DNA of 64,000 bases from Actinophytocola sp036378875 (GTDB taxonomy: Bacteria > Actinomycetota > Actinomycetes > Mycobacteriales > Pseudonocardiaceae), in the NCBI RefSeq assembly GCF_036378875.1, contig NZ_DASUVO010000103.1, forward strand, positions 44,957-108,956. The letters are read 5' to 3'. Of the stretch, positions 17,838 to 26,470 are shown piece after piece. The number at the start of each line of letters is the position of its first letter. Positions within the stretch are counted from its first letter, which is position 1. The notes under the pieces were generated by a model that had not been told where the DNA came from, made no database searches, and worked only from the letters and a program-made list of their open reading frames with translations. The position numbers and the translations under genes are program-made.

Positions 17838-18788
17838 ATGGACGCGATGTCTGGACGCGGCGGTCGGTCGAGCTCCCGAGGGAGCACGCTCAAAACACGG
17901 TTGGTGATGGCGGGCGCCTTCGTTGGCGCCCTGGTGGTGCTCAGCATGAGCATGCTGTTCTCCTGGCCAGTGTCAGTGAAGGGTGCAGCCGATACCGCGG
18001 CCGAGGAGGCGGCCGCCGCGTTCAACTCACCGAGCGGTACCTGTCTCGACTGGCCGAACGACGCCCCTCAGAACATGCGGCCCGTGCGATGTGCCGAGCC
18101 GCACACGTTCGAGGTGACCCAGATCGTCGAGATCGGCCAGGACTACTCCAAGACCGCCCCGCCACCGAACGAGCAGGGCTGGCAACAGATCGTGACCGAG
18201 CGGTGCACCCAGGTGGGTGCGGACTACCTCGGCGGCAAGCTCGACCCGTTCGGCAAGTACACGGTGGGCGCGCTGAAGCCCACCGAACAGCAGTGGCGAG
18301 AAGGCGACCGGAAGCTGCGGTGCGGCCTGCAGCGGGTGACGCCGTCCGGCAAGCGTCTGCTGGCGACCACCGGGACGGCGGCCAAACAGGACCAGTCCAA
18401 CGTGAACGATCCCGGTACGTGCTTCGCCCTGGTGAACAAGCAGGAGGTCGGGGACCCGGTCGACTGCGCGAAGGCGCACTCCTACGAGGTGGTCGGCAGT
18501 ATCGACCTGTCGAAGGACTTCCCCGGCGAGTACCCGAGCGAAGAGTTGCAGCGCGAGAAGACCGTGGACCTCTGCCCGCCGGTGGCGGCGGCGTACACGG
18601 GCAACAAGGACCTGGCCGCGCTCCAACTGTCGCTGTACTCGGACACTCTGAAGCCCGAGAGTTGGGCCGTCGGCTCGCGGAAAGTGAACTGCAAGGTCGG
18701 CGCACTCGAGGTGGACGGGACGCTGAAGCCGGTGCTCGGCAGCGTGCGGGCCCAGCCCGCGACGACGTCGTCCAACGCGCCGAAGTAG
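17838..18788 (+). CDS. Septum-formation-family membrane-anchored protein
   Basis: A 316-residue protein with one N-terminal transmembrane segment (about 22-42), then an extracytoplasmic part made of two similar halves, each with paired cysteines: GTCLDW near 62, VRCAEPHTFEV near 76-86, RKLRCGLQ near 158; then PGTCFALV near 190, VDCAKAHSYEV near 206-216, RKVNCKVG near 281. The (C)xxPH/AHxxEV motif is the hallmark of the septum-formation (PF13845-type) domain. ATG at 17838 (or 17847); TAACGCT about 10 bp upstream and the lack of a ribosome site suggest leaderless transcription. It corresponds by position to M. tuberculosis Rv3835. Function in division is inferred only from the family name. Confidence 0.8.
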   Translation: MDAMSGRGGRSSSRGSTLKTRLVMAGAFVGALVVLSMSMLFSWPVSVKGAADTAAEEAAAAFNSPSGTCLDWPNDAPQNMRPVRCAEPHTFEVTQIVEIGQDYSKTAPPPNEQGWQQIVTERCTQVGADYLGGKLDPFGKYTVGALKPTEQQWREGDRKLRCGLQRVTPSGKRLLATTGTAAKQDQSNVNDPGTCFALVNKQEVGDPVDCAKAHSYEVVGSIDLSKDFPGEYPSEELQREKTVDLCPPVAAAYTGNKDLAALQLSLYSDTLKPESWAVGSRKVNCKVGALEVDGTLKPVLGSVRAQPATTSSNAPK

Positions 18789-18801
18789 GGACGACACTGA
18801 C

Positions 18802-19152
18802 ATGGGCGTCACCATGACGCGCCAGCGGTTCGAGGAGCTGGTCGGCGACGCGCTCGACCTCATTCCGCCCGAGTTCGCGGCCGCCATGGACAACGTCGTG
18901 ATCCTCGTCGAGGACCGCGACCCCGAGAACCCCACACTGCTCGGGCTCTACCACGGCGTCGCGCTGACCGAGCGCACGTCGCAGTACGGCGGCGTGCTGC
19001 CGGACCGGATCTTCATCTACCGCGAGGCCATCCTCGACATCTGCGCCGACGAGCAGGACGTCGTCGAGGAGGTCGCGATCACTGTCGTTCACGAGATTGC
19101 CCACCACTTCGGTATCGATGACGCTCGGTTGCACGAGCTTGGCTGGGGGTAG
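18802..19152 (+). CDS. Small zincin-fold metallopeptidase family protein
   Basis: A 116-residue cytoplasmic protein with the zinc-binding HEIAHHFGIDDARLHELGW at 97-115, including the HExxHxxxxxD-type metallopeptidase signature (PF06262-like). The rest is a short mixed alpha-beta fold with VVILVEDRDPEN near 32-43. The family is widespread in actinobacteria with no confirmed substrate. It starts 13 bp after the septum-formation gene and is probably co-transcribed; the same pairing occurs in mycobacteria (Rv3835-Rv3836, from memory). An ATG at 18814 is an alternative start. Confidence 0.85.
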   Translation: MGVTMTRQRFEELVGDALDLIPPEFAAAMDNVVILVEDRDPENPTLLGLYHGVALTERTSQYGGVLPDRIFIYREAILDICADEQDVVEEVAITVVHEIAHHFGIDDARLHELGWG

Positions 19153-19180
19153 TTTGACACTGTCATCAGACACTGTCAAA
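19153..19180. promoter_or_regulatory. Palindromic operator overlapping the MerR gene promoter
   Basis: An imperfect inverted repeat of 28 bp, beginning TTTGACA and ending TGTCAAA, contains two copies of the TGACAcTGTCA core (19155-19165 and, with one mismatch, 19169-19179). The TTGACA at 19154-19159 could itself be a -35 box, with CAAAAT near 19176 as a weak -10. It ends 8 bp before the MerR ATG, so autoregulation by the encoded MerR protein is the simplest reading. Confidence 0.65.
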
Positions 19181-19188
19181 ATTGCAGC

Positions 19189-19767
19189 ATGAACGACGAG
19201 CTGTGGACCCTCGAGCAGCTTTCGAACCGCGTGGCGGACCTACTGGCCGACGGATACGAAGGCCAGACGAACGGCCGTGTCCGGGAGCTGCCGAACGGGC
19301 GCACCATCCGGTGGTACACCACCATCGGCCTCGTCGACCGGCCGCTGGCGACGAGGGGACGGACCGCGCTCTACGGCCCGCGTCACGCATTACAGCTGGC
19401 AGCGATCAAACAACTGCAGGCTCGGGGCCTGACGCTCGCCGAGGTGCAGCACCGGTTGCTGGGCATCTCTGACGAGGAACTCGCTGTCGTCGCCAGAACG
19501 AGGATGGACGTCGTCCATGTGCAGGAGGGCGCCGCGGTGCCGTCCGACCGCTTCTGGCGGCACCAGCACCCGCACGACGACACCAAGAATGACACTGTCA
19601 CGAACAGGGTTCCCGCTTTCCGCGTCGGTGACAGTGTCACCGTTCTGCTGGACGGCGCCACCAGGCCTGTTGACGACGCCGACATCGCGGAGCTGACCGC
19701 GGCCGCACGGCCGCTCCTCGACGCGATCGACCGGCTCGGCCTCTCCCCACGAAAGGAACGCCGATGA
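19189..19767 (+). CDS. MerR-family transcriptional regulator
   Basis: A 192-residue regulator. The N-terminal winged helix (about 5-75: LWTLEQLSNRVADLL, then TIRWYTTIGLVDRPLA and YGPRHALQLAAIKQL) is followed by the LTLAEVQHRLLGI helix of the family near 85-97 and a C-terminal effector or dimer part of about 90 residues without conserved cysteines, so it is not a metal- or redox-type MerR. Its stop overlaps the start of the VIT/VWA gene as ATGA, giving a two-gene operon. Two further TGACAnTGTCA palindromes lie inside its own 3' half (19590-19600 and 19629-19639). Confidence 0.85.
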   Translation: MNDELWTLEQLSNRVADLLADGYEGQTNGRVRELPNGRTIRWYTTIGLVDRPLATRGRTALYGPRHALQLAAIKQLQARGLTLAEVQHRLLGISDEELAVVARTRMDVVHVQEGAAVPSDRFWRHQHPHDDTKNDTVTNRVPAFRVGDSVTVLLDGATRPVDDADIAELTAAARPLLDAIDRLGLSPRKERR

Positions 19768-22253
19768 GCACCGACATCGAGCTGATCGACCAGGCTGAGG
19801 TGACCGCCCGGCCAACCGAGGACGACGGGCTCGGCTGCCTACGCACGAAACGTGGCAACCTGCCGTTGGAGTCGATCGACGTCCGCACCAGGATCACCGG
19901 GCTCGCGTCGCACACCGAGCTGACCCAGGGCTTCCGCAATACCCACGACGAGCCTCTCGAGGCCACCTATGTCTTCCCGCTGCCGCCACGCGCGGCGGTC
20001 ACCGGGATGCGGATGGAAGCGGACGGCCGCGTGGTCGAGGGCGTGCTCAAGGAGCGCGGCCAGGCACGAGCCGACTACGACCAGGCCATCCAGGAGGGCA
20101 AGCGGGCATCCATCGCCGAGGAGGAGCGGCCCGGGGTGTTCACCATGCGGGTGGGCAACATCCTCCCTGGTGAACGAGTCACCGTGCACCTGACGCTCGC
20201 GGGGGCGCTGTCCTACGAGGACGGCGAAGCGACCTTCCGATTTCCGCTGGTGGTGGCACCGAGGTATGTCCCGGGCGCCCCATTGGACGGCGACCAGGTC
20301 GGCGACGGCACCGCGTGGGACACCGATGCGGTGCCAGACGCCTCACGCATCTCACCGCCGGTCCTGCTCCCCGGCTTCCCGAATCCGGTACGGCTTTCCC
20401 TCGAGGTGGAGGTGGACACGGCCGGTCTGCCGCTGGCCGGCGTCCGGTCGACCCTGCACGCGACCGCCACCGAGGACACCGCGAGCGGGATGCGGATCCG
20501 CCTCAATCCGGGTGAGCGGGCGGACCGCGACTTCCTGCTGCGCCTTCGCCTCGGCGACGACAGCGCCGTGAGCACGTCGCTCGCGGTGCTGCCGGACGAC
20601 GACGGCGGCGGCACGTTCGCCCTGACGGTGTTACCGCCGGCCATCGAGGCGGCCCGCCGTGGCCGTGATGTGGTGTTGGTGCTGGACCGGTCCGGTTCCA
20701 TGGGCGGCTGGAAGATGGTCGCCGCACGGCGGGCGGCCGCACGCATCGTGGACACCCTCAGCGGTGACGACCGCTTCACGGTGTTCGCGTTCGACTTCGA
20801 GACCATGTCCCCGCCAGGGCTTCCCGACACGTTGGTGGAGGCAACCGACCGAAACCGCTTCCGTGCGGTGGAGTTCCTGTCCGGTCTGGACGCCCGAGGC
20901 GGCACCGAGATGCTCTCCCCGCTGCGGCGTGCCACGGACCTGTTGCACGGTGCGGCAGATCGAGAACGCGTGTTGGTGCTGGTGACGGACGGCCAGATCG
21001 GCAACGAGGACCAGATCCTGAGCGAGCTCGCACCCAAACTGAGCGGGGTGCGGGTGCACACCGTGGGCATCGACCGCGCCGTCAACGAGGGCTTCCTGCA
21101 ACGGCTGGCCGGCTCTGCCGGCCGCTGCGAGCTCGTCGAGTCGGAGGATCGCCTCGACGAGGCAATGCACAACATCCACCGCAGGATCGGCACCCCACTG
21201 GTGACGGACCTGCAGGTCACACCGGATGGCCTAGCGGTGGAATCGGGAACGCTGGCACCCGCGCCGGTGCCGGACCTCTTCCCCGGGGCACCGGTTGTGG
21301 TGATGGGCCGGTTCACCGGAAGCGCGGAAGGCGGAGTCGTCGTGAGCGGCCAGCCGAAGTGGCGCACACCGGTGACCATGACGCAAAGCTCCAACCCAGC
21401 ACTGGGTGCGCTGTGGGCACGGGCGATGATCCGCGACCTGGAAGACCGGTACGTGACGGGCCAGACCTCACTGGAGGGGCAGATCGTCAGCACGTCCCTG
21501 AACTTTGGGGTGCTGTCCCGTTTCACCGCGTTCGTGGCAGTGGACCAGCGAGTGGTGAACGAGGGCGGCACCACACGCCGAGTGACCCAACCGGTCGACC
21601 TGCCAAGCGGTTGGGAAGTGCCAAACGCGGCGCCCCCAGCTCCCGCGGCAGCAGCAGGCATGCCCACGTTCGGCGCGATGGCCCGCTTCGGCGTGACAGG
21701 CGCCGCATCGGCCCCCCGCTACGCCGAGTCGGCATTCGACACAGCCGAAAAACAGGCCAGCTATGACCTTCCGCAACCGGGCGGCACCTTCGGCAGCAGC
21801 CCTGGTGCACCCGGAACCGGCTTCGGCAACCCACCCATGCAAGGCGGCCCGGGCTTTCCACCCGCGGGAGGACCGTGGACCCCACCGGTGGCACCACCGC
21901 CGCGCAGGAAGCAACCCCAACCCACCCCACCACCGGCGGGCACCACAACGTTGGCGAAGTTCGTAACCGATGAACTAGCACGCCTACGCGACAACGAAGG
22001 CCAAGACGTATGGCTGCGAGCGGGCTTACTGACAGCACTGTCCGAACGCATCCGACTGCAACTGGCTGTGTGGGAACTAAACAACGAGCCCGCAGCCGCC
22101 CGCACCACACTGGGCGCACTGTCAACAGAACTGACCACCCCAACAGCCGACGCAGCAGAGGTAGAAAGCCGCTGGCAACGCGCCATCACAACACTGACCT
22201 CCCTAACCAACGGCAACAACCCCCGCACCCGCCAACCATTCTGGAAGCGCTAA
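19764..22253 (+). CDS. VIT- and VWA-domain protein
   Basis: An 829-residue protein without a signal peptide. Residues about 20-150 are a VIT (vault inter-alpha-trypsin) domain with LTQGFRNTHDEPLEATYVFP and ARADYDQAIQEGKRA. A VWA domain covers about 300-480 with the MIDAS motif DRSGS near 308-312, a conserved Thr in GGTEML and TDGQIG near 411. After about 640 comes a Gly/Pro-rich linker (near 665-715), then a helical C-terminal domain. It is translationally coupled to the MerR gene. VIT-VWA proteins act as metal-dependent protein-binding scaffolds; the partner here is unknown. A broken IS element begins right after the TAA. Confidence 0.85.
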   Translation: MSTDIELIDQAEVTARPTEDDGLGCLRTKRGNLPLESIDVRTRITGLASHTELTQGFRNTHDEPLEATYVFPLPPRAAVTGMRMEADGRVVEGVLKERGQARADYDQAIQEGKRASIAEEERPGVFTMRVGNILPGERVTVHLTLAGALSYEDGEATFRFPLVVAPRYVPGAPLDGDQVGDGTAWDTDAVPDASRISPPVLLPGFPNPVRLSLEVEVDTAGLPLAGVRSTLHATATEDTASGMRIRLNPGERADRDFLLRLRLGDDSAVSTSLAVLPDDDGGGTFALTVLPPAIEAARRGRDVVLVLDRSGSMGGWKMVAARRAAARIVDTLSGDDRFTVFAFDFETMSPPGLPDTLVEATDRNRFRAVEFLSGLDARGGTEMLSPLRRATDLLHGAADRERVLVLVTDGQIGNEDQILSELAPKLSGVRVHTVGIDRAVNEGFLQRLAGSAGRCELVESEDRLDEAMHNIHRRIGTPLVTDLQVTPDGLAVESGTLAPAPVPDLFPGAPVVVMGRFTGSAEGGVVVSGQPKWRTPVTMTQSSNPALGALWARAMIRDLEDRYVTGQTSLEGQIVSTSLNFGVLSRFTAFVAVDQRVVNEGGTTRRVTQPVDLPSGWEVPNAAPPAPAAAAGMPTFGAMARFGVTGAASAPRYAESAFDTAEKQASYDLPQPGGTFGSSPGAPGTGFGNPPMQGGPGFPPAGGPWTPPVAPPPRRKQPQPTPPPAGTTTLAKFVTDELARLRDNEGQDVWLRAGLLTALSERIRLQLAVWELNNEPAAARTTLGALSTELTTPTADAAEVESRWQRAITTLTSLTNGNNPRTRQPFWKR

Positions 22254-22920
22254 GAGTTCCTAACAAAGTCGGGTGACATGTCGCCAGGTGATGATGCAGG
22301 TGGCCAGGGCGAGGAAGGCTTCGTGGATGTCGTCGCGGCGTTCCCAGCGGATGCGTAGGCGTTTCATGCCGTGGTACCAGGCCACGGTGCGTTCGACGAC
22401 CCACCTTTGCTTGCCCAGTCCGGATCCGTGGGGTTGGCCTCGGCGAGCGATGTGTGGTCGGATGCCTTTGGCGCGCACCTTCTTGCGGTACTTATCGTGG
22501 TCATAGGCACGGTCGCCATACAACTCGTCCGGTCGCCGGCGCGGCCGGCCACGCCGGCCTCGAACCGGCGGTATCGCCTCGATCAACGGCTCCAGTTCGG
22601 TCACGTCGTTGCGGTTGCCGCCGGTCAACGAGAACGACAACGGGAAACCGGCACCCTCGGTCAGGACGTGGTGCTTCGAGCCCGGGCGGGCGCGGTCAAC
22701 CGGGCTCGGACCGCTTTGGGGCCACGCCTCGCAGCCCGGACATGTGAGGAGTCGATGACCGCCCCAGACCAGTCCAGCTTCCCGGCACCGTGCAACTCGG
22801 CCAACAACAACTCGTGCAGTCGCTGCCAGACTCCAGCTCGATTCCATTCTTCGAGGCGCCGCCAGCAGGTCATGCCCGACCCCGAACCCCAACTCCTGTG
22901 GGAGGACGGCGTTCGGGGCG
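22254..22920 (-). mobile_element. Truncated IS5-family insertion sequence
   Basis: Starts with GAGTTCCTAACAAAG just after the VIT/VWA stop codon, which looks like one terminal end, and contains an IS5-type DDE transposase reading leftward. Frame one (near 22661-22873) encodes MTCWRRLEEWNRAGVWQRLH and DSSHVRA. Frame two (22260-about 22720) encodes GPSPVDRARPGSKHHVL, SLTGGNRNDVTELEPLI, LYGDRAYDHDKYRKKVRA and WVVERTVAWYHGMKRLRIRWE. The switch near 22710 at CCCCAAAG is -1, as expected for a two-ORF IS. A second, non-programmed break exists near 22886, where one extra G separates LPQELGFG from MTCWRR. The N-terminal 50 or so residues and the far end are missing at 22920. Confidence 0.8.
22260..22919 (-). 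pseudogene. IS5-family transposase, N-terminally truncated and frameshifted
   Basis: DDE transposase remnant: the first Asp lies in AVIDSSHVRA, the second in DRAYDHDKY and the catalytic Glu in WVVERTVAW, so the catalytic triad codons remain. The frame is broken by one extra G in the GGGGTC run near 22886, and the element lacks its N-terminal part, where it abuts another transposase remnant. It is probably inactive. The A-to-B frame change near 22710 is the family's normal programmed shift. Confidence 0.75.
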
Positions 22921-23535
22921 TTGGTCAGGTTCCGTGAGGGGTTCTACGGGTGTCTGACCGCGCGGGCGGACGCGTTGTTCGAGTTGACCGACGCGGTGCT
23001 GTGTGATGATGGCCCGGTCGGTTCGCTGGTCGGGCTGTCGCTGGTGCCGGAGTACCGGCGTAGGCACGGCGCGTTGTATGACGGGATTAACCGCGGTCGT
23101 GTCGTCTGCCACACCTACGGCCGCGGCAAGAATCAGCATCTGATGCTCCCGGGCTGGCCGTACTCGGTCGTGGCCGCGTTGGAAACCGGCCGCACGTCGT
23201 GGACCGCGCTGCTGGACGCTGTCCGGCTGCAGCCTGGCGCGGATGTCGCGGCCGTAACCACTGCTCAGACCCGCGAGGTCGTCGAGCGCCTTATCGCCGC
23301 CGGCCAGTGGCGGCTCGGTGACCCGGAGATCCTGGTCGTGCTGGATGCCGCGTACGACGCGCCCCGGATCGCTCATCGTCATCGCGTTTCGCCGGCGGAT
23401 GCGCGAGAAGGAGATCGGCAAGCTCAGCCGGACTTGACGAGACCATTGTGGACGCCATGGTTGTCCAGTCAGGACATGATCCGGGCCGGCCGGTGGGCCG
23501 CTCGGTTTCGAGCGGCCCACCTCGTCAGCCCTTGA
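22921..23535 (+). pseudogene. Internally deleted transposase remnant (IS701-like / NF041680-type)
   Basis: The sequence opens in a transposase-like frame (VRFREGFYGCLTARADALFEL, then DAVLCDDGPVGSLVGLSL). It jumps from ALYDGINRG directly to RVVCHTYGRGKN, missing roughly 45-50 residues usually present in this family, including the segment around the first catalytic Asp. It resumes with LPGWPYSVVAALETGRTSW and TREVVERLIAAGQW and LVVLDAAYDAPRIA, then loses similarity after about 23378. The rest of the open frame is unrelated sequence that runs to the rtcB terminator. A dead element. Family name is from memory of similar proteins. Confidence 0.7.
23492..23521. terminator. Terminator hairpin downstream of rtcB
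   Basis: Perfect 13-bp stem GGTGGGCCGCTCG with a GTTT loop, 3 bp beyond the rtcB stop on the minus strand. Strong intrinsic-type terminator; it also ends transcription running in from the transposase remnant. Confidence 0.85.
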
Positions 23536-24703
23536 TGCAGATCACCTGCTTGAGCTTCGCCACGATTTCGACCAGGTCGTCCTGGTTGCGGATGACCTCG
23601 TCGATGTCCTTGTACGCGGCCGGGATCTCGTCCACCACGCCCGAGTCCTTGCGGCACTCGACGCCGGCGGTCTGGGCTGCCAGGTCCGCCTCGGTGAACT
23701 GCTTGCGTGCCTTGTTGCGGGACATGCGGCGGCCAGCGCCGTGGGACGCCGACTCGAACGAGTCCGGGTTGCCCAGGCCGCGGACGATGTACGAACCCGT
23801 GCCCATCGAACCCGGGATGATGCCCATCTCGCCGCGGCCCGCTCGGATCGCGCCCTTGCGGGTCACCAGCACCTCCTCGCCGAAGTGGGTCTCCTCGGCG
23901 ACATAGTTGTGGTGGGCCGAGATCGGCTCGTCGAAGCTGATCTGTCGGAACTGCTTGCGCAGGACGTCACAGACCAACCGCATCATCACCGCGCGGTTGC
24001 GGCGGGCGTAGTCCTGTGCCCAGAACAGATCATGCCGGTACGCCTTCATCTGCGGGGTGTGCGCCAGGAACACCGCCAGGTCCGGGTCCGGCAGCGACTG
24101 GTTGTGCGCCAATCTCTGCGCGACCTCGATGTGGTGCTGCGCCAGGAGGTTCCCGATACCGCGTGAACCCGAGTGCAGCATGACCCAGACCTGCTTGTCC
24201 GTGTCGAGGCAGACCTCGATGAAGTGGTTACCGCCGCCCAGCGTGCCCATCTGGTGCAGTGCCTTCGCCGAGTTCGCCTTCACGGCGGGCGTCAGCTCGT
24301 CGAAGCGGCGCCAGAAAGCGTCCCAGTCCGACGCGTCCCTGTTGGTGAACGCCGTCGCGCGGTGCTGGCCGAAGCCCACCGGGACCTCGCGCTCCAGCAG
24401 GGAACGCAGCCTGGACAGCGAGTCCGGCAGGTCCTCGGCACGCAGCGACGTGCGCACCGCGGTCATGCCGCAGCCGATGTCGACGCCGACCGCCGCCGGG
24501 GACACGGCGTCGCGCATCGCGATCACCGAGCCCACCGTGGCGCCCTTGCCGTAGTGCACGTCCGGCATGACGGCGACGTGCTTGAAGGTCCACGGCAGCG
24601 CGGCGATGTTCTGCAACTGCCGCATCGCCTGTTCCTCGATCGTCTCCGGTCGAGTCCACATGCGAATGTCGACGTGCTTCCCTGGAACGGTGGTCGCTGC
24701 CAT
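23525..24703 (-). CDS. rtcB: RNA-splicing ligase RtcB
   Basis: A 392-residue GTP- and Mn-dependent ligase that joins 2',3'-cyclic-phosphate (via 3'-phosphate) RNA ends to 5'-OH ends. The metal-binding GVDIGCGM (73-80, Asp75 and Cys78), GTLGGGNHFIE (153-163), HSGSRGIGN (177-185), AHHNY (263-267) and the guanylated His in SHGAGR (His321) are all present, so it should be active. Length is typical. Start ATG at 24703; no convincing ribosome site. No archease or RtcA/RtcR gene is next to it, so its substrate (tRNA or stress-cleaved RNA) is open. A TTTTTT tract lies just upstream (24724-24729 region, minus strand), after the diiron-oxygenase gene. Confidence 0.94.
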   Translation of the reverse strand: MAATTVPGKHVDIRMWTRPETIEEQAMRQLQNIAALPWTFKHVAVMPDVHYGKGATVGSVIAMRDAVSPAAVGVDIGCGMTAVRTSLRAEDLPDSLSRLRSLLEREVPVGFGQHRATAFTNRDASDWDAFWRRFDELTPAVKANSAKALHQMGTLGGGNHFIEVCLDTDKQVWVMLHSGSRGIGNLLAQHHIEVAQRLAHNQSLPDPDLAVFLAHTPQMKAYRHDLFWAQDYARRNRAVMMRLVCDVLRKQFRQISFDEPISAHHNYVAEETHFGEEVLVTRKGAIRAGRGEMGIIPGSMGTGSYIVRGLGNPDSFESASHGAGRRMSRNKARKQFTEADLAAQTAGVECRKDSGVVDEIPAAYKDIDEVIRNQDDLVEIVAKLKQVICIKG

Positions 24704-24744
24704 GACTTCAGAGTAGGCGCCAAAAAATCAGTGGCACGACCTAA

Positions 24745-25641
24745 TTACAGGAGGTACGCCTTCTGCCAGATCCGCTTCGACGGGCCGCCGATCATGCCGA
24801 CCTCCGTCAGGAACGCCACGATCTTCTCCGCCATCCACCGACGAGACTCGCGGTGGTGTGGGTTCGTCAGCGCCACCGCGCGTGCCTCGCGCGGGTCCAG
24901 GCCGACGGCCGCGTAGACACCCGGGTGCACCAGCACGTTGATCACCGCGTACGCCACCAACGCCGTGACCAGGCGATGCAGCTCCAGTGCCGGGCCGCGA
25001 AGCGACGTCAGGCCACGTACCAGCTCCTCGCGTGCGTACCGCACGTGGCGGGCTTCCTCCACCACATGGATCCGGTTGATCATCCGGATCATGGGCTGGA
25101 TGCTCTCGTCGTCGAGCATGGACCGCTGCAACCGGTCGGTCGTCTCCTCCACGACCAGCACCGACGCGAACATGGCCGGGCCGCCGATCACCGCCCCGAA
25201 GAGCTTCGCCGGGAGCCGCACCACCCGTGGTGGGCCGTACGCCGGCAGGCCGAGCCGGGCGATGCCCTTGCCGAACATGATCGCGTGCCTGGTCTCGTCG
25301 CCGATCTCGGTCAACGCGTAGTGCGTGTGCGGGCTGCGTGGGTCGAGGTCCGCCGCGTACCTGGCCAGCAGCTGCATCAGCACGATCTCGGTCCACAGCC
25401 CGACGCTCGTGATGCTGCCGATCTCGTGTTTCGCCAGTTCGAGGCGCTGCGACGGGGTCAACCGGTCCCACAGCGGAGTCCCGTACAGCGACACCCGCTC
25501 TTCCGGCATGAAGCCCTTGCCCTCGACCAGCGGCGCGTCCCAGTCGATGTCCACGTCCGGGTCGTAGGCGTTGCGCATCGACGAGTCCAGCAGCCGCTCC
25601 GCGGTGACGTCGCGGTCCTTCGGGCGCAGCACACGAGCCAT
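24745..25641 (-). CDS. AurF-like diiron oxygenase
   Basis: A 298-residue helical-bundle protein with the AurF pattern of carboxylate/histidine ligands: KHEIGSITSVG near 71-81, LTEIGDETRHAIMFG near 110-124, LVVEETTDRL near 162-171 and HVVEEARHVRYAREEL near 191-206. AurF-type enzymes N-oxygenate arylamines; distant relatives desaturate or hydroxylate lipids, so the substrate here is open. A GGGAGG ribosome site precedes ATG 25641. A TetR operator lies just upstream and the regulator follows the same direction at 25704-26393. No biosynthetic genes adjoin it. Confidence 0.82.
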   Translation of the reverse strand: MARVLRPKDRDVTAERLLDSSMRNAYDPDVDIDWDAPLVEGKGFMPEERVSLYGTPLWDRLTPSQRLELAKHEIGSITSVGLWTEIVLMQLLARYAADLDPRSPHTHYALTEIGDETRHAIMFGKGIARLGLPAYGPPRVVRLPAKLFGAVIGGPAMFASVLVVEETTDRLQRSMLDDESIQPMIRMINRIHVVEEARHVRYAREELVRGLTSLRGPALELHRLVTALVAYAVINVLVHPGVYAAVGLDPREARAVALTNPHHRESRRWMAEKIVAFLTEVGMIGGPSKRIWQKAYLL

Positions 25642-25664
25642 GGCGAACCTCCCGGACTGTTATG

Positions 25665-25681
25665 TGTTACCTCACGTAACA
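25665..25681. promoter_or_regulatory. TetR-type operator upstream of the diiron oxygenase
   Basis: Perfect inverted repeat TGTTAC-CTCAC-GTAACA, extended by flanking partial symmetry (TATG... and ...GTTA). It lies 24-40 bp before the oxygenase ATG, where it would block transcription, and directly after the TetR gene. Confidence 0.65.
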
Positions 25682-25703
25682 GTTACTTAGGTTCCGCCGA
25701 CTG

Positions 25704-26393
25704 TCAAGCGTCCGGTCGGGTCAGGTCTCCGATGAGCTGCACGATCTCCCTGGTCACGGGCCGGAGGAGCCGCAGGCGGGACAGCCCGATCACCCGGTCG
25801 AGCAGCGGCACGGTCCGGTCGACCAGCATCCGTGTGCGGCGACAACCCGGCGAGCGGTCATGCACCCAGAACAACACGACCCCCATCTCGTACAGCCACA
25901 GCAATTCCGGCAGCTCGGGACGCAGGTCCGGGTCGACCCGGGCCGTCGAGCCCTCCAGCACCCGCCGGTACAGCGCGATCTGCGCGTCCCGCGCCGGCGA
26001 GGACTCGGGCGAGAACGGGCTCAGCGGGCTGTCCGGGTCGGCCGCGTTCACGAAGAACTGCTTGCCGAACTCGTGGTACGGCGCGGCCACGTCCAACCAC
26101 GTGTGCACCACGGCGCGCAAACGTTTGGCAAGGTCCGGCTCGGTCGCGAGGACCTCCGCGCAGGCCTCCTCGTGCAGGTGGGCTATTCGGTCATAGAAGC
26201 CCTGGACCAGCTGTTCCTTCGACGAGAAGTAGTAGTACGCGTTGCCGACCGAGACCCCGGCCTCACGGGCGATGGCCCGCATCGTCGTCTTGTCGTAACC
26301 GTTCTCCTGGAACAGCCGCAGCGCCGTCTCCACGATCAGCGTTCGGGTCGCCTCACTCTTGGGAGTCTTGATCACCGATCCAGGGTCCGACAC
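25704..26393 (-). CDS. TetR-family transcriptional regulator
   Basis: About 229 residues. The N-terminal DNA-binding domain (about 12-58) shows TRTLIVETALRLFQENGYDKTT and the recognition region AIAREAGVSVGNAYYYFSSKE; the rest is an all-helical ligand-binding and dimer domain. Starts at GTG 26393 (GGAG about 14 bp upstream; start only moderately certain). It precedes the diiron oxygenase in the same direction with a palindromic operator between them, so it probably controls that gene and possibly itself. The ligand is unknown; fatty acids or aromatic amines would fit the target. Confidence 0.85.
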   Translation of the reverse strand: MSDPGSVIKTPKSEATRTLIVETALRLFQENGYDKTTMRAIAREAGVSVGNAYYYFSSKEQLVQGFYDRIAHLHEEACAEVLATEPDLAKRLRAVVHTWLDVAAPYHEFGKQFFVNAADPDSPLSPFSPESSPARDAQIALYRRVLEGSTARVDPDLRPELPELLWLYEMGVVLFWVHDRSPGCRRTRMLVDRTVPLLDRVIGLSRLRLLRPVTREIVQLIGDLTRPDA

Positions 26394-26470
26394 ATCGTTA
26401 ACCGTATCTCCGGTGTGCTGTTCACGGGTCCATGTCAGGGTGGTCCGCCACAACCCTGGAGGAGGTCCCC

